Shown: piece by piece, positions 24,305-36,224 of the stretch | How the letters are laid out: the number at the start of each line of letters is the position of its first letter | Position numbering within the stretch: position 1 is the first letter of the stretch | Notes under the pieces: generated by a model | What the model saw: the letters and a program-made list of their open reading frames with translations, nothing else | Told to the model about the DNA's origin: nothing | The model's database searches: none | Source: Trichosphaerium sp. ATCC 40318 | Taxonomy: Eukaryota; Discosea; Flabellinia; Trichosidae | NCBI GenBank assembly: GCA_038496445.1 | Contig: JALMLS010000304.1 | Span: 124,001 to 188,000, forward strand | Direction of reading: 5' to 3' | DNA: 64,000 nucleotides | Position numbers and translations under genes: made by a program

Positions 24305-24835
24305 TTTTTAGACTATAAACCAATGGCTGGTTTGGTGTGCTTTGGTGGGGTGCGTAGGAAAGCAAGTGATTAAATATAATTGAGTTAGAAATAAATGTGA
24401 ATGTTTCTTACTTTTTTTTAATGTTTTATTTTAAACTGAGCAGTCTCGCTCTGCTTTATACTAAACAAGCCCTTTTAAGTCAAAACCTACTGAAAACTGT
24501 TTGATACGCCAGTTTCTTTATTTGGTTTCTCTGCTACTGCCGGTGCTCAAGAAACGGTTGTCAAATATCCAGATTATACGAAAATGTAAAGCAGTTGTGC
24601 TGGTACTATTACCGGATATTCTGGAGAATAAGCTTTTAGAAATTCTAAACAACAAAACGCTAGAACACGTGATTACGTGATTGTAATTATGTCGATGTGT
24701 AACCAAGGGCTGTAGGTTTCTAAAAATACAGGTTTGCACGTGATAATTTTTCTAATCGTGAAGGCTTGACATACCATTGCTGCAAAGTTTAACGACAAGA
24801 AGTAAGCAACTTATTTGTAGCAAGTTAATTTTTTT
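24305..24835. other. Intergenic, no gene recognised
   Basis: Upstream flank of the membrane-protein gene. Contains CACGTGATTACGTGATT at 24666 and CACGTGAT at about 24736. No convincing coding stretch. Confidence 0.45.
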
Positions 24836-26302
24836 TTAATTGCCTACAATGACAGGAGTTTCTGCTAAAAAGTCATCAATGAATTTCCACCAATTGTCAG
24901 GTATTGGTGATTTCCACACATCAACCTCTTGTATTCCCTTTGATTTAATGTGATCAAATCTTTTCTTTAACTCAGCATCACTGTATGTTGCGTTCGTGTT
25001 TCCTACTGTTGTCTCTAAACCAATACCAAGTTGTTGAACTGAAAACACCTCTACGGCTTCATTGAAGACCTTTTGCCATGCTGTCCAGTTATTTGTGTAT
25101 GTTGACATCAACCTAATGACTTTAGTTGGTAAACAAGAATTGACAGAGCGCCGGGTTGCTTTTCTTAAAAGAAGAAAAAAAGAAGAAAGGATTATTGAGT
25201 AAGTGCTCGTACATGAAGCGATCTACACTAGTTTTACTTAGAGCATCCATATTCCATATTGAATTCCAAGTTGCAAATGCGACAGTAAGTTTCAAGCCCT
25301 ATAAAGAGAGTATTAATATAAAACAACACCAAACAACAAAAAAGTGTTTGCGAAAACTTTCTACAGAAAAATCTGATGATTTCTGGTAATGTTGACTCCA
25401 TTGTCGTACTTCCTCATGCATACGATCGGCGAAATAACTTAAAAATTTGGCGTAATCTATTGAATAGCGAAAGAATTAGAATCATTGACAAAAAAGAGAA
25501 AAAGAACAAAAAAAAACCTATGTACCAAGTGCATCTTGAGGAGTTGCTTTGGTTGTTGGTTCCCAGTCAACGTTATAGCCGGTGTACCCTTGTTCTTTTG
25601 CTCTTGAAATAAAGTCACTAAAACGTAATTACAAAGGTGAACTTACTCTTTAATAGCAGGTGTAATGAACTTGTCTGGATTCGCAAATGTCTGTAAAAAA
25701 AAAACTTAGTAAGGAGTTGCTATGTTTGTTCTTACTTCACGCATCCATGATAAGAGCTGTGGTGGGTAAGGATAAGATGATACCTAAAAAAACATTAAGC
25801 TACAACATCACGTTTCTCTTTGGCCTAATACTGAAAAGCGCCTTCGAAAAAGTGGTGGAACATTGTCACAAGTTTTTTCTGCTTTTTCTGGCTAGTTAAC
25901 GTTTTCTTTTTTTGGTTGCTGTTCGATAAAAGTGTAGTGTACCATTGGAAGGTTTTCAAGGCCCATTTTCTGTATTCTACGAGCTACTTGTGTGAGGTTG
26001 TTTCTGACCAATGTTGAGTTTGGTCCGAGATTGTACAGTTCGTATGATACTGCAGCTAGTGATCCCTTATGCGCCTCAATGTTCTATACAGTATTTTTTT
26101 AGCTTTTTGCTGTTGTTGAGCACAAGTTACCTTCAAATGTTCCTCTGTTTGTTCTGGAGTGAACCCACAACGCTGTAGACACATCCTAGAATATTATAAC
26201 GACCATTCCTCATTAATCAATAAAACAATAAACGTACCATGGCATAACGCGGTTTGCAACCGCCAAAGATACCAAAATGACAACTAGAAACGCAAACTTC
26301 AT
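24836..26302 (-). CDS. Secreted GH18-like TIM-barrel protein
   Basis: Nine exons. ATG 26302 opens a signal peptide (MKFAFLVVILVSLAVANRVM), then CLQRCGFTPEQTEEHL, NIEAHKGSLAAVSYELYNLG, and AKEQGYTGYNVDWEPTTKAT. That last motif matches strand 4 of glycoside hydrolase 18: in the DxxDxDxE signature the last Asp and the Glu acid are present (NVDWE), while the first two Asp are Thr and Asn. Later strands are LTVAFATWNSIWNM, FMLMSTYTNNW and LGIGLETTVG; the end is ETPVIVGN, TAA at 24836. Either a divergent chitinase/glucosaminidase-type hydrolase or a carbohydrate-binding relative. The retained Glu supports activity; the lost Asp argues for changed kinetics or substrate. Confidence 0.65.
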
Positions 26303-26455
26303 TACAGAAAATTCAAAATAGTAAACTTTACTAATGTTGAATCTTGTGACAACTTTTTTATCTGATTCTGCTTTATTTTCTTTCCTATTTGATTACAAGT
26401 ACTATTAATGCATTTTATTGCTAGTCCATAACCTCACTCTTTACTTGTAGCCTTT

Positions 26456-27098
26456 TTAGGCCTTATTTGGCTGACCCGGAACGTTTTTTAGAACGACATA
26501 CTTTGAAATCCCTTTAACGAGACCCTCTAAATGATGTGAGCGCGGTTTAGTCTATTATAGCAGTACCTTGGAACTCCTTGCACGAAATACGTTTGTCGCC
26601 GTTCGGGTCACAGAATGTTTCCAATTCTTTAAGATAGGCACCTCCTGAGGAAGTGCGTAAGCGCGCAAAGAGACTTAAAATAACGTGCGATCTTTTTCAG
26701 ACGGAGGGAATGCGCATTTGTCCTTTTTTCTTCTTGGATCGTCTTTTGGAATCGCGGACTCTGGTATCTGCGTCGTAGGCCTTTAACGTGTTACTTAAAA
26801 CAAAAAAAGAAACAAACCAGTGAAAGTGTGTTACATGACACGGCAAGTGTTACTTACACTAGAGGTGTTATCTTTCCCCTTATAATTGAACGTTAGAAGG
26901 AGATCACGTGAATACTGCGTACCACATCCAATCAAACACTTCATTTAGGAATAACGACATCTCCTCTCCATCTAGATGACCATTATCGTCCTTGTCGTAG
27001 TTTAACCATATTTTTTGAAGGTGGTTTATGTTTAGCGGCTTTCTATGTTTGATATCATCGGCTATTTCATCTAAATACTTTGTAGTCTTTGCTCCCAT
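26456..27098 (-). CDS. EF-hand calcium-binding protein
   Basis: ATG 27098 (MGAKTTKYLDEIADDIKHRK). First EF-hand loop DKDDNGHLDGEE, with Asp/Asn/Glu at coordinating positions. A 44-nt intron starting GTACGC follows FDWMW, then GKITPLV, NTLKAYDADTRVR and a basic SKRRSKKKKG run. A second, divergent EF-hand is in the last exons (DPNGDKRISCKEF), ending VPGQPNKA, TAA at 26456. About 150 residues, the size of small calmodulin-like proteins. The join between the basic exon and the second EF-hand exon (about 26640-26720) lacks a clean GT donor in my reading. Probably a cytosolic Ca2+ sensor; partner unknown. Confidence 0.65.
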
Positions 27099-27535
27099 CT
27101 TGTGTTACTCTTAACTTATTTTGTTGTTATTTTAGCCCAGACTTGTTTTAGACAGCCAAATCCTGCTTTTCGAAGTTGTTTTTAGTACCAGTACACAACT
27201 CCTAGTTACCCTAATAATAATGTAGTAGCCAGGGGTAAAAGGGAGAGGAGCTGAGTTTCTCAGGAGACGGAAAAACCTAAAGTCTTTTTTTGTCTCTTTT
27301 TTTTTTTTTACTGTTATTACAATTTACAAGTAGCTTTTTGTTTTAAAGCGCGTACGATACTCCTTTCAGTGTCATCTACATCCAAACATCATTGAAAACC
27401 GGAGATCATCGGGAATGGCTCAAGTTTTAAACATGATTCAATAATGAAGTGTTGCGTTGTGAACTTTTTTCAAAACGGGGAAAAACAGTTGTTCCTCCCT
27501 CGCTTCTTTTTTTTCATTTTGTTCATTTTTTTTTG
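27099..27535. other. Intergenic, T-rich
   Basis: No gene recognised. Several T homopolymers close to the 3' end of the RING gene. Confidence 0.5.
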
Positions 27536-29223
27536 TCATTCGTCGTCTGAATCGTAATGTCTATGAAGTGGACATTCCATACGTCCAATCTTATCAAACC
27601 AATCATTAACACAAGGCTCATGGAATACACAAAGACAATTAAGAGTGGTAACTGATTCGCCAGCAGAAAAATTATCAAAGCAAATAGGACATTCCTTGTG
27701 CATTGTTTTCTTCAAAGTTGTAACTATTCAAAAAAAAAAGTCAATTACAGAGAAGAAGAAAAAGGAATCACAAAAATTATGGAGGTTATTTAGTTTACGA
27801 ATACTTGTTTGTGATCTACTGCGTGTAGCTCAAATACTATGCATTTTGCAAGATACAGACCAAGTACTACTTGTACTAGGCCAAAAGGGCAAACCACAAA
27901 GAGGCTTAAGGGGTGCCGTGGCCCTTTAAGTGTGCATTCGTTGTTGTTTTTTTTTTTTGTTTTTTTTTTTGAATTAAAAGTTGTTGCGTACCACTGCATG
28001 TCGTTTTACTAAGATCAGTTTTTGTGAGGTCTACGTATACGTCCTTCTTTTTAGACATCTGCAAAGATTGTAATATCGCCTATTGTCAAAAGTGTTAACT
28101 TGACAATTTTACGTTAAGTCTCTCAGAGATACGAAAATGTTATTTTGAGGCAAAAATGGCGGTAAAAAAAAAAAAAAATATTATGTTGAGCTTCTTTACC
28201 TGTTCGAACCGGTCGTCTACTTGATTTTGAACAGATGACCCTTTCATATCAGAATGAGCACCTTTTAAGTGTTCTAATAGATTTGTATCTGCTTTTGGTG
28301 CGTAATGAACGCCCTAAAACGAAGAAAAAAATAAGCTAGAAGCCAAGCAAGACAAAGGTAATTTTTCATAATTTTTTTTCAAAAAAACTGAACGCACTGA
28401 CTGCAGGTAACATATTGGACACTCATAACCTTGTAGATCGCCAATATGATTAGCAATAACATGGTCATAGAAATCAATGGCTTCCATGATTTCTCCACAC
28501 CTAAGTAGAAGCTTAGAAGACCATGAGGCGGCAAGCGTTCAAATACAAATAATCCAATATACACGCGACGGAAAAACGCGAAAAACACGCTTGATACGTA
28601 CCCATTATACGGACAAGTAAGCGCAAATGGTGACGAAGGATCTATGGAATCGTAAGAAAGAAATAACAGTACAGAAAGATACAGCGTGAGCTGATTTTAA
28701 ATCATATTAGTTGTAACGTTTTTTCTTTTGATGTTTTACGCTGAAAGGTGTATTTTCTACGTACCTACAGCTTTCTTTGGCATTGGTATATGTGGTATAT
28801 CGTTTACTACAGTCTCTGTTAACGCAGACATGTTTAAACACTCGTCAATATGCCTAATAATCAGTAAAGGAACTGGTTGTACATTTTAGAGATAATGTAA
28901 TCAACACGGCTTGAATTCGCGAATTGTTGGGTACAAAAGGCTGTGCGATGTGTTAATAGATGATTATGTACCTGTTAACAACTTTCAAATCACTTCCAAG
29001 CGATTTACTGCATATAGGGCAAAGTTGATTCTTAGAGTTAGGTTCTGACCTACGTTCTTTGGTGTTTTTGGTGAGTTACCCATTTTAATTGAATATTTTA
29101 CCGTGTACCTGTTTTTTTTGTTTGTGGAGGAGAGTGCTGCAGCATTTCCCACGACATCCCGCTTGACGAAGAAGACATTGAATAAGACTCTGCACTACTT
29201 GAACTGGAGCTATCAAGACTCAT
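27536..29223 (-). CDS. UBZ - C2H2 - RING E3 ubiquitin ligase
   Basis: ATG 29223 opens a Ser-rich N-terminus (MSLDSSSSSSAESYSMSS). Next is a Rad18-type ubiquitin-binding zinc finger split by an intron: LCPICSKSLGSDLKVVN then HIDECLN (CxxC...HxxxC). Then C2H2-like fingers: TCPYNGCGEIMEAIDFYDHV...NH and YECPICY...LLEHLKGAH. The C-terminal RING-H2 is ECPICFDNF...NCLCVFHEPCVNDWF...ECPLH, ending DSDDE, TGA at 27536. The first Cys pair, Cys-x-H-x2-C core and final CP are all present. A UBZ plus RING suggests a ligase recruited to ubiquitylated substrates, as in DNA-damage or trafficking responses. Divergent from the thioesterase gene with 144 bp between ATGs. Confidence 0.85.
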
Positions 29224-29367
29224 ATAACCCAACGAGTAACGCGGGCAAAGGCAACCAGGTAGGACAACGGCCGAATTATGTGTTGACTACGTGAGGACTG
29301 TAGACGAATGTAACGAAACGACAAAAAAAAAACAGTAGCGTACTGTGAAGCTGGTAGTAATTGAAGA

Positions 29368-30631
29368 ATGTCTAGCTTACTGAAAGCAACGTTACGCCCA
29401 AAAAATGATGACACTTGTAGGCATGTAAAACCAACTGAAGAGCATAAAGGAAGGTAAAAAAGCGCCAGTTTACTCTCTTACAACTGTTTGTAGCGTTATT
29501 TTTCTACACGGCCTTGGAGACACTGCGTACGCTTCCAAGACACCTAAAAATCATATTTACAGGCCAAAAGAGACGGATGGTTTGGTACCATGAAACAACT
29601 TGCCAAAAAAACTCCACACATTCACTACATCTTACCAACAGCGTACGCTATAGTATTCCCTAATTAAAACCCATCTTTTGGGCACACTAAACATAATTTA
29701 TATTCCGACTAACACATCTCAGACCAATGAGAGCTGTCACTATCAATGGTGGTGCAGTACGTTATCAACATAATTAGCCCTTTACTGCGTTGTCATTTTG
29801 ACACGATCTAATAGGTAATGAATGCGTGGTATGACATTAAAGAAGTAGGTAAGTGTATACCTGTGCTCGACTTTTTTTATACTTTATAATTGTACTTAAG
29901 TTAGCATTTATAGAGAGCAGATCAAATGATACTTTCGATGGTATTGATGAAACTAAGGACACAAGTACGTTAAATAATGAAAACGATGTAAAGAGCTTAA
30001 ATTGGAGTAGTATTCGCTATAATCCAAAAGGAACTTGATGCAGGCATACCATCTAAAAATATTTTCATAATTGGATTCTCTCAAGGCGGCGCTTCTGCGC
30101 TTTATGCTGGGTACTTACGTTGTATTTATTCACCTTTAAATATATCCTAGGTATCAATATGATAAACCCCTAGCTGGAATAGGATCTCTGTCAAGTTACT
30201 TGCCAAGGATAAAAGAATACCACAAGGTTTCAAAACACAAGTTGTTTCTTATTTTCTTCTGATTTTTTTTTTGAAGCACTTCAACAAAGCCAACATAAAT
30301 ACACCTCTCTTTTGGTAAGTATAATTACAATATACCTTTTTATATGTTACTGAGTGCTTACTTTTTTGTTAAATATAGGGGTCACGGTGACAGGTTCTTG
30401 AATGCTTGACATGTTGGTTTTTTTTTTCTCATTCTTTTCGTATTTAGAGACCCGACTGTTCAACTTGGTTGGGGTAGAAGTAGTTTCGAGAGACTATCTA
30501 ATCTTGGCGTTAAAGGAAAGTTCAACATATACAAGGGCATGCGTCACACTGCATGTGACGAGGAACTGGAAGATTTGGTCAACTTTATCTGCGAGCAAGG
30601 TACCTGTAAAACAAAACTTTTTTCGTACTAA
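29368..30631 (+). CDS. Acyl-protein thioesterase / lysophospholipase (alpha/beta hydrolase)
   Basis: Cytosolic hydrolase that removes palmitate from proteins (APT1/2 family) or acyl chains from lysophospholipids. ATG 29368 (MSSLLKATLRPKNDD). Core motifs appear in order over about nine short exons: VIFLHGLGDT (oxyanion loop), KKTPHIHYILPTA, MRAVTINGG, VMNAWYDI, GFSQGGASALYAG (nucleophile Ser), HGDRDPTVQLGWGRSS (Asp, matching GDxDPxVP of APT1) and IYKGMRHTACDEEL (His). Stop TAA at 30631. All three catalytic residues are present and length fits the family (about 230 residues). The Asp codon region is itself split by an intron. Confidence 0.9.
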
Positions 30632-31112
30632 ATCCATACGTCTACTAGTTAAAATATAAACTGTGAACATCTACGAATCAAAAAGCAGCAGCGTAGATTA
30701 AAATCGCAATACTTCATGTCAGTTGTAGTACTACGTGGTTGTTTAATAAAAAGTTATTTATTATTAATTCAATTTCTTGATTGCAGGATTCTTGATTTTA
30801 CAGCTTTTTACTTTGAAGCACAGACATGTTGTATAGTATCCGCAGCTATAAAACTCTGTCACATCAGTACAAAGAACATCATGAGACATGCTGTAGTAAA
30901 ACAGTAGAGCAGGCTTGAAATCGGTGATTGATAATAAACTAGTAGTTTGTAACTAGAAATAAAGTGTTGAACATCAGACGTTTGTCACTTTTTATCCTTG
31001 AGCCAACAATAATAAGCATTGTATCAACCTTATTCTGTTAGAACTTGTGGTACAACTTACTAATGTAGGATTGTTGAGTGAGAAAAATTGGTTGCCTTTT
31101 TTTATTATTATT
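30632..31112. other. Intergenic, convergent 3' ends
   Basis: Between the thioesterase stop and the stop of the F-box/NHL gene. One 63-codon frame (30716-30907) looks like chance. No gene supported. Confidence 0.45.
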
Positions 31113-32957
31113 TTACACTGTATGAGACCTAGGCTTTGTGTATTGGTCTAACCTTATCATCGAAACACAACCATCCTTATGTCGTGTTACATTAGTAGCA
31201 TATAAAATGTCATTACACCAAGACATGCCACTTATACTAAATTTTTCACTTGTGACATGTATTGGTCCAGAAAAAACAGGAACAACATAACCTGCATCGT
31301 AGTCAACTTTAAAAATACCACAGTTATTGTATCCATATAATAGACCATCAGTTTTTGAAAAAGTAATGCCTTGAGGGTGATAAAAAAGACTGACTCCGGT
31401 TTCTTTAAGAGAAAAAGAAGAAACTAAACCACTCATAGATGATATCTTTCTTATCGAATTATTACCAAAGTCAGATACATAAATTGCGCCATCACCTACA
31501 GTGCAATAAGTAAGAGAGTACGTGTATCATGTAGACGTACCAATACAAGCGCCATAAGGCCAGTAAAACATTGCATCCGCTAATTTTCCGTCTTCATATC
31601 CAGATTTCTTTGGACCTCCACATATTGTTGAAACGACTCCTTTGTCGTCTATTCTTCTTATAGCATGATTACTACTATCACAAACAATCAAATTATCTTT
31701 GTCATCAAAAGCAAGTCCACGTGGTCTATTGAATAAAGACTCACTAACACCTTGTCCATCTTTGTATCCAGATTCTGATTCGTTTCCTGCAAACACTTGT
31801 AGAGAAGAGTCTTCACCACTAATACGAGAAATACAATGTCCAGTAGAAACGTATATATCGTTTGATTTATGTACAACAATACCAGCCACGTGAGGTAAAG
31901 CCAAAGAAACACTTGAAAAAAAAATTAGAAACTAACCGTTAACATCCTTTTTTGGTTTTTTCATAAAACCCCGAAAGTACTTGTTTGGAATTTTAGGATA
32001 AAGAATCAACCATGTATTCCTTCCGTTGATTTTTCGTATTTTAATGTAAAATTGATACATTGTGTTCCAGATTAATAGAAAAGAAAAAAACGGAGAAAAA
32101 AAAGTCAAAGAGGTAAAAGTCATTTAGACGTACTACTTGAATGTTTGTTTTCTAATATCCATTATCGCTAATTTCTCCTTTGTTACAACAACTAACTATT
32201 TTCCATATTTAGTATATTATGAACAAGAAAAAAAAGGTCACATGCGTTGAGGAAGGTTCCCAAAAAACCGAAAAATTGAGAAAAAAGTACTTACTATCTG
32301 AAGATCCGGACTTGCTGCTAGCGTCTTTATCTGACCATGAGTAGTTCCTACGCCAACGCTTTCTTTTGTAAAAACTTGAGTAAGGTCCCGAAAAACTGCT
32401 GTTGTCTGAGCAACGTTGTAGAAGCGTTTTGAGACTATCAATGATGAGTTTTGAAAAACACTAGCGCGTTGTAACGGGAACACTAGTATTTTCTCTTAAA
32501 ATCGCTCCCGTTCAGGTATACGCATCCATTTAATCGTACCTAAGCACACAGCATACAAATGAGGTGGTTTCTTCATTTTTGAGAATATTTCATACAAAAC
32601 ATCATTTGGAAGTATAGAAACGTCTCCTAGTGTACGTATTATTTCAATGCAAGCGTATGGATTGATTTGTTTACATTTTCGTTCTTCCTGAATTGAAAAA
32701 ATTTGGTTGCAAGTTTTGGTACAGAAAAAAACATAAAACAAAAAAAACAACAGGAATTTAATGTTATATTCAAGTGTACCATTATTCAATAAGTGTGATC
32801 TTCTTGGAGACATTCTTCGTTGTTTTCTTGATTGTAGAATGTATGGCTTTAGCGCTGTTGTGATATTGAGAACACTAGAGCAAGAACGAGGCGGTTTGAG
32901 TAGCTCTTCATCTGTTTCTTGTTGCCACTCAAATCGACGGCGTATCAACTCTCCCAT
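31113..32957 (-). CDS. F-box-like / NHL beta-propeller protein
   Basis: ATG 32957 (MGELIRRRFEWQQETDEELL). After a GTACAC donor, exon 2 has ILPNDVLYEIFSKMKKPPHL, an F-box-like helix pair, followed by FQNSSLIVSKRFYNVAQ. The C-terminal half is a propeller of NHL repeats: ALPHVAGIVVHKSNDIYVST, FNRPRGLAFDDKDNLIVCDS then NHAIRRI, YWPYGACIG, GDGAIYVSDFGNNSIRKI and HPQGITFSKTDGLLYGY. Ends RSHTV, TAA at 31113. NHL units carry the typical RPxGLAxDxxxNLxVxDxxNHxIR pattern. Probably a substrate receptor, with the propeller binding target or RNA. Between 31930 and 32280 there may be an extra exon I did not see. Confidence 0.75.
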
Positions 32958-33251
32958 TACCTTCAAATACGAAAGCTGTTGTCCTTTTTAATTGTTTGGT
33001 TTTTTGTTTTGCACTTGAGCTTGTGATGCTTTTTAAACAAGTTTTTTATATGACTTTGATTTCACCGAAAAGCCAAAAAAAAAATAAAAGGAATTGAAAT
33101 TCTAAAACGTTTACCCTACTTTCCTTTATAAGCATAATACTACCAAAATACAGAATAATGCTTTATCATTTTAAAACCGACACTGACGTGTGTTATGTAG
33201 ACATGAATTTATGAGTTTTTTTTTGTTTTCTTTTTCGGTTTTACACAATAT

Positions 33252-34690
33252 CTAAGGCACTGCACGACGAATAAAGTTTTTAACGCTGTCTAGATTATCT
33301 TCTTTTACAGAGCACTATATTAAAAAATAAACATTAATTCCAGTTAGTTGATAAACGGGAAATTTCAGAAAACTACAAACACAAAAACTAGAAAAAAAAA
33401 ACTAAAAAGTTGTACAACATACCTCACAGAACACAATTTCAAATGGAAGTTGATCAAAAGAAAATGGTGATGATGTCTCTCCAAGAATAATTGTGTCATT
33501 GTCGCCTTCACCTACATCACCTAGTTGCAATAGTCAGTTAACGTTAAAATCTAAACTGTTATCATACCTGGCCCTCTAGATCGCGTGGCACGCACTTTAT
33601 CGCTATAAAAACGTCAACTAAGCTATAATCTACAAAAAAAACTTACAGTTCTGATTCAAGCTTCTTTCTGATTTGTTTAGAAGTAGCCATAACATCTTCT
33701 GATTTATTGCAAGCTATTTGAATAATAGTATTTCCTTTATAGGTACCAGCATTCGTTAAAATCTCGTACAAGTAGCTACGTAAGATATGAGCAAGTCGTT
33801 CTTGTTTGGAGGCCCAAAATTATTGAGCTGTTCATTTTCACAAAAAAAAAGAAAATAACTGACATACTCTGCGTTAGCGCGGACTTGTTGGTTGAATGTT
33901 TGCATATCAAGAACGTATATAATGCCTGCAGCTTTATCGAGAGATTCTTGGTAAATTGTAGCACTTCTAAGCCTATTATGACCTGGAAAGTCTACAAAGT
34001 TGATTGAACTTTTCGTGCGTTGTACAGTCTAAATTTTGTTAGCGTGTTAACTCGGTTCTAAGTGTTTTACAGTCATGACAGGCAATTTTTGGTGAAATAT
34101 AGTTATAAAATGACAATAAACACCATTTCTTACCTCTTTGTGTAACTCCTTACATGTTATTTCGTTTGCTTGCATAGATGTTACAGTGTCAATCATTTTA
34201 CCTTGAACCAACTATAATAGGCGTTAAAACCTTATTAATACGCGTGAAGTACCTTCACGAGCATTGTAGTCTTTCCGGCATCGCATAAACCCATCAATAC
34301 AATTGTATTTCCTCTTGACTTCGAAAATAGAGAGGAGAAGAGGTATACAACTACAAGAGTTACTCTTGGCGTCAAACTATTAATTGTCGCACCAACAAAC
34401 AGAAAAATTAAGAACGCCACCGCTAACGAACCAGAGAGCGCAAGGTAAGGCTCACATGGTATGTCTCGAGAAATTAGCTCATCACATATACTTCTGCCAA
34501 TTTGAAGGCCAGGACCTGTTACGTATTCACGTACAATCTCCTACTTTAATTACAAAAAGTCAAAGGAGTTGGCAACGTACCATTTCAGCGAAGATCTGGT
34601 GACAGTCACCTCTTGTTCAAAGTCAGCAATAGTAAATTCAACTAAAGTAAGAAGATATTGCAAACACGTGTACATATTCTTTACGTCCAT
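33252..34690 (-). CDS. SRPRB: Signal recognition particle receptor subunit beta
   Basis: ER-membrane GTPase that holds the SRP receptor alpha subunit. G1 is GLCDAGKTTM, after a membrane helix (SLAVAFLIFLFVGATI). G3 is VDFPGHNRLR, G4 region IACNKSEDVM, and the end is FIRRAVP, stop at 33252. Seven or so exons joined in frame. Family length is about 270, with the helix near the N-terminus. Here about 70 extra residues precede the helix (MDVKN...VEFTIADFEQEVTVTRSS, then REYVTGPGLQIGRSICDELI). The ATG could be 34690 or 34711, same frame. Tail-to-head with the SET gene, whose stop lies 116 bp upstream. Confidence 0.88.
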
Positions 34691-34805
34691 TAGTTGAAAC
34701 GTGACTAACATGCGTATCTGTGAAGTTGGAATGAAGCTATTTTACACCGAGTGTCCTGGCACTCTTACTACAGAATACAAGTCAGGTTGCTTTAGTATTT
34801 TATAG

Positions 34806-36172
34806 TTACACAGATGCGTCAAAAGGTAGAACACCAACACAACTTGGAGCGCCACAATAGCATTTCTTTTGTTGTCTATTGATTTTCTCTTCGCCATCAG
34901 TGGTTACAGAACCATAACTGTACGTCAACTCCTCGCCAGATTGTATATCTCTTATTGCAAACATACATATTGTTGGTACAACACTACCAGCTCGAACCTA
35001 ATAATACAATCAGTCAAACAAACAAATGAACATAGTACGCATACTGGAACAGGTACAAGGTTTGGTTCACACGAATGGTTCAAAAATCGTCCAATATTTC
35101 CTTTGACACGTGGATCAACATTTGTACGATAAACACCCTTTGCACTAAAGGGTTGAGAAGTGTGTTTGACATAGTACTATCGTACGTGTGTTCTCTGATT
35201 ACCAAAAGATAGTTTATTAATTTCGAATCGTCTTGGAAAGACAACCTTGCTTTGGCTTCTTTGGTGCTTATGATTTCGCCAGCATACCTTATACTGTTAG
35301 TGTATCTACCTTAGTATCAAGTATGTGCGTACTCGCACACAAACTGATGTTTGAGTATGTCTTCTGCTGCAAAGACACCCCAACCTTTATTGTTTGTGTT
35401 TTGCAACTTGGGAAATATTAGAACAAAACGACTTGCAACCACTTACTCGAATAGGCGTTGTAACACCGTTTTCAGGGTATCTATTGGCGCACGTAATTGG
35501 GCACCTGCAATCACTATGACAAGCGTATATTAGTCCAAGGTTAGGAGCATCTGCAACTACAACAGTGTTTCTCGGCGAAAAGACTCGTCCTGAAGCTTCA
35601 TAAGCGTATAGTTATCACTATAAAACGTGCCTTGCACGTGCTCATAGCAGAAACAAGTGTTTGAATCAAAACAATCTACACATGCACAACCAGATTGGCA
35701 TTGTAACGAGCGGCCAGCGCAAAAAGAACGGCGAATGTACTACAAAATTCAGTAAAAACAAGGTGCGCAATATGCCACACCTTGAACAATGGGAAAGAGT
35801 AATCCAATGCATTTGTGATTGGTATTGGCTGCGATTCAAGCCCTAGCACAAATATTGGCAAAAGTGTACTACATAACAACGTTTGAATCCACTACTGTAT
35901 CTCATGGCGTAATACGTGCCTCTGGAGACGTCTACTGCAATATACTCAAATACAGTACGTTGAAGAGCCTTACACGTCTTACATAGCGTCAGCGTGATTT
36001 CAGTATAATTAACTAGCTTGCCATAGCAACAGAAATCAAGCTACGTATGTCAATCGTTGACAGGATAGGACAATCGCTGGTACATAAATAGACGAATAGT
36101 ACATCCATACTTGCGTACTGCGCCGATTTTTGTAGCACTTTGCTCATGTTCAAGGCATTTTACATCTGGCAT
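34806..36172 (-). CDS. SET-domain histone methyltransferase (pre-SET, SET, post-SET; SUV39-like)
   Basis: Probable histone H3K9 methyltransferase. ATG 36172 (MPDVKCLEHEQSATKIGA, GTACGC donor). Later exons give LESQPIPITNALDYSFP, the PIPxxN entry to pre-SET, then a Cys cluster (CQSGCACVDCFDSNTCFCY) and IYACHSDCRCPITCANR. SET motifs: KGWGVFAAEDI, YAGEIISTKEA, GNIGRFLNHSCEPN, RDIQSGEELTYSYG. The post-SET is KCYCGAPSCVGVL, with the CxCxxxxC zinc ligands. Stop TAA at 34806. The order pre-SET, SET, post-SET defines the SUV39/G9a class. No chromodomain is visible, though exons at 35.9-36.1 kb are only partly resolved. Confidence 0.87.
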
Positions 36173-36224
36173 TTTTTGGTCAAACGCAGTGCTAGTCTGT
36201 CTGATATCTCCTCCACGTAACCCG
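36173..36224. promoter_or_regulatory. 52-bp divergent spacer between SET and DRG2 start codons
   Basis: Only 52 bp lie between the minus-strand ATG (36172) and the plus-strand ATG (36225). The two promoters must overlap each other or lie in the opposite gene. No clear TATA box. Confidence 0.6.

Noticed and set aside
24518-24739. 73-codon minus frame
   Set aside because: Lies in the spacer, no ATG supported by context, no neighbouring exon in phase. A plus-strand alternative (LPVLKKRLSNIQ...) is equally short.
27920-28200. Runs of 11-13 A or T as simple-repeat features
   Set aside because: Homopolymers of this size are common in introns and spacers throughout and carry no specific signal.
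30716-30907. 63-codon plus frame after the thioesterase
   Set aside because: Composition and lack of splice sites suggest chance; no homology recognised.
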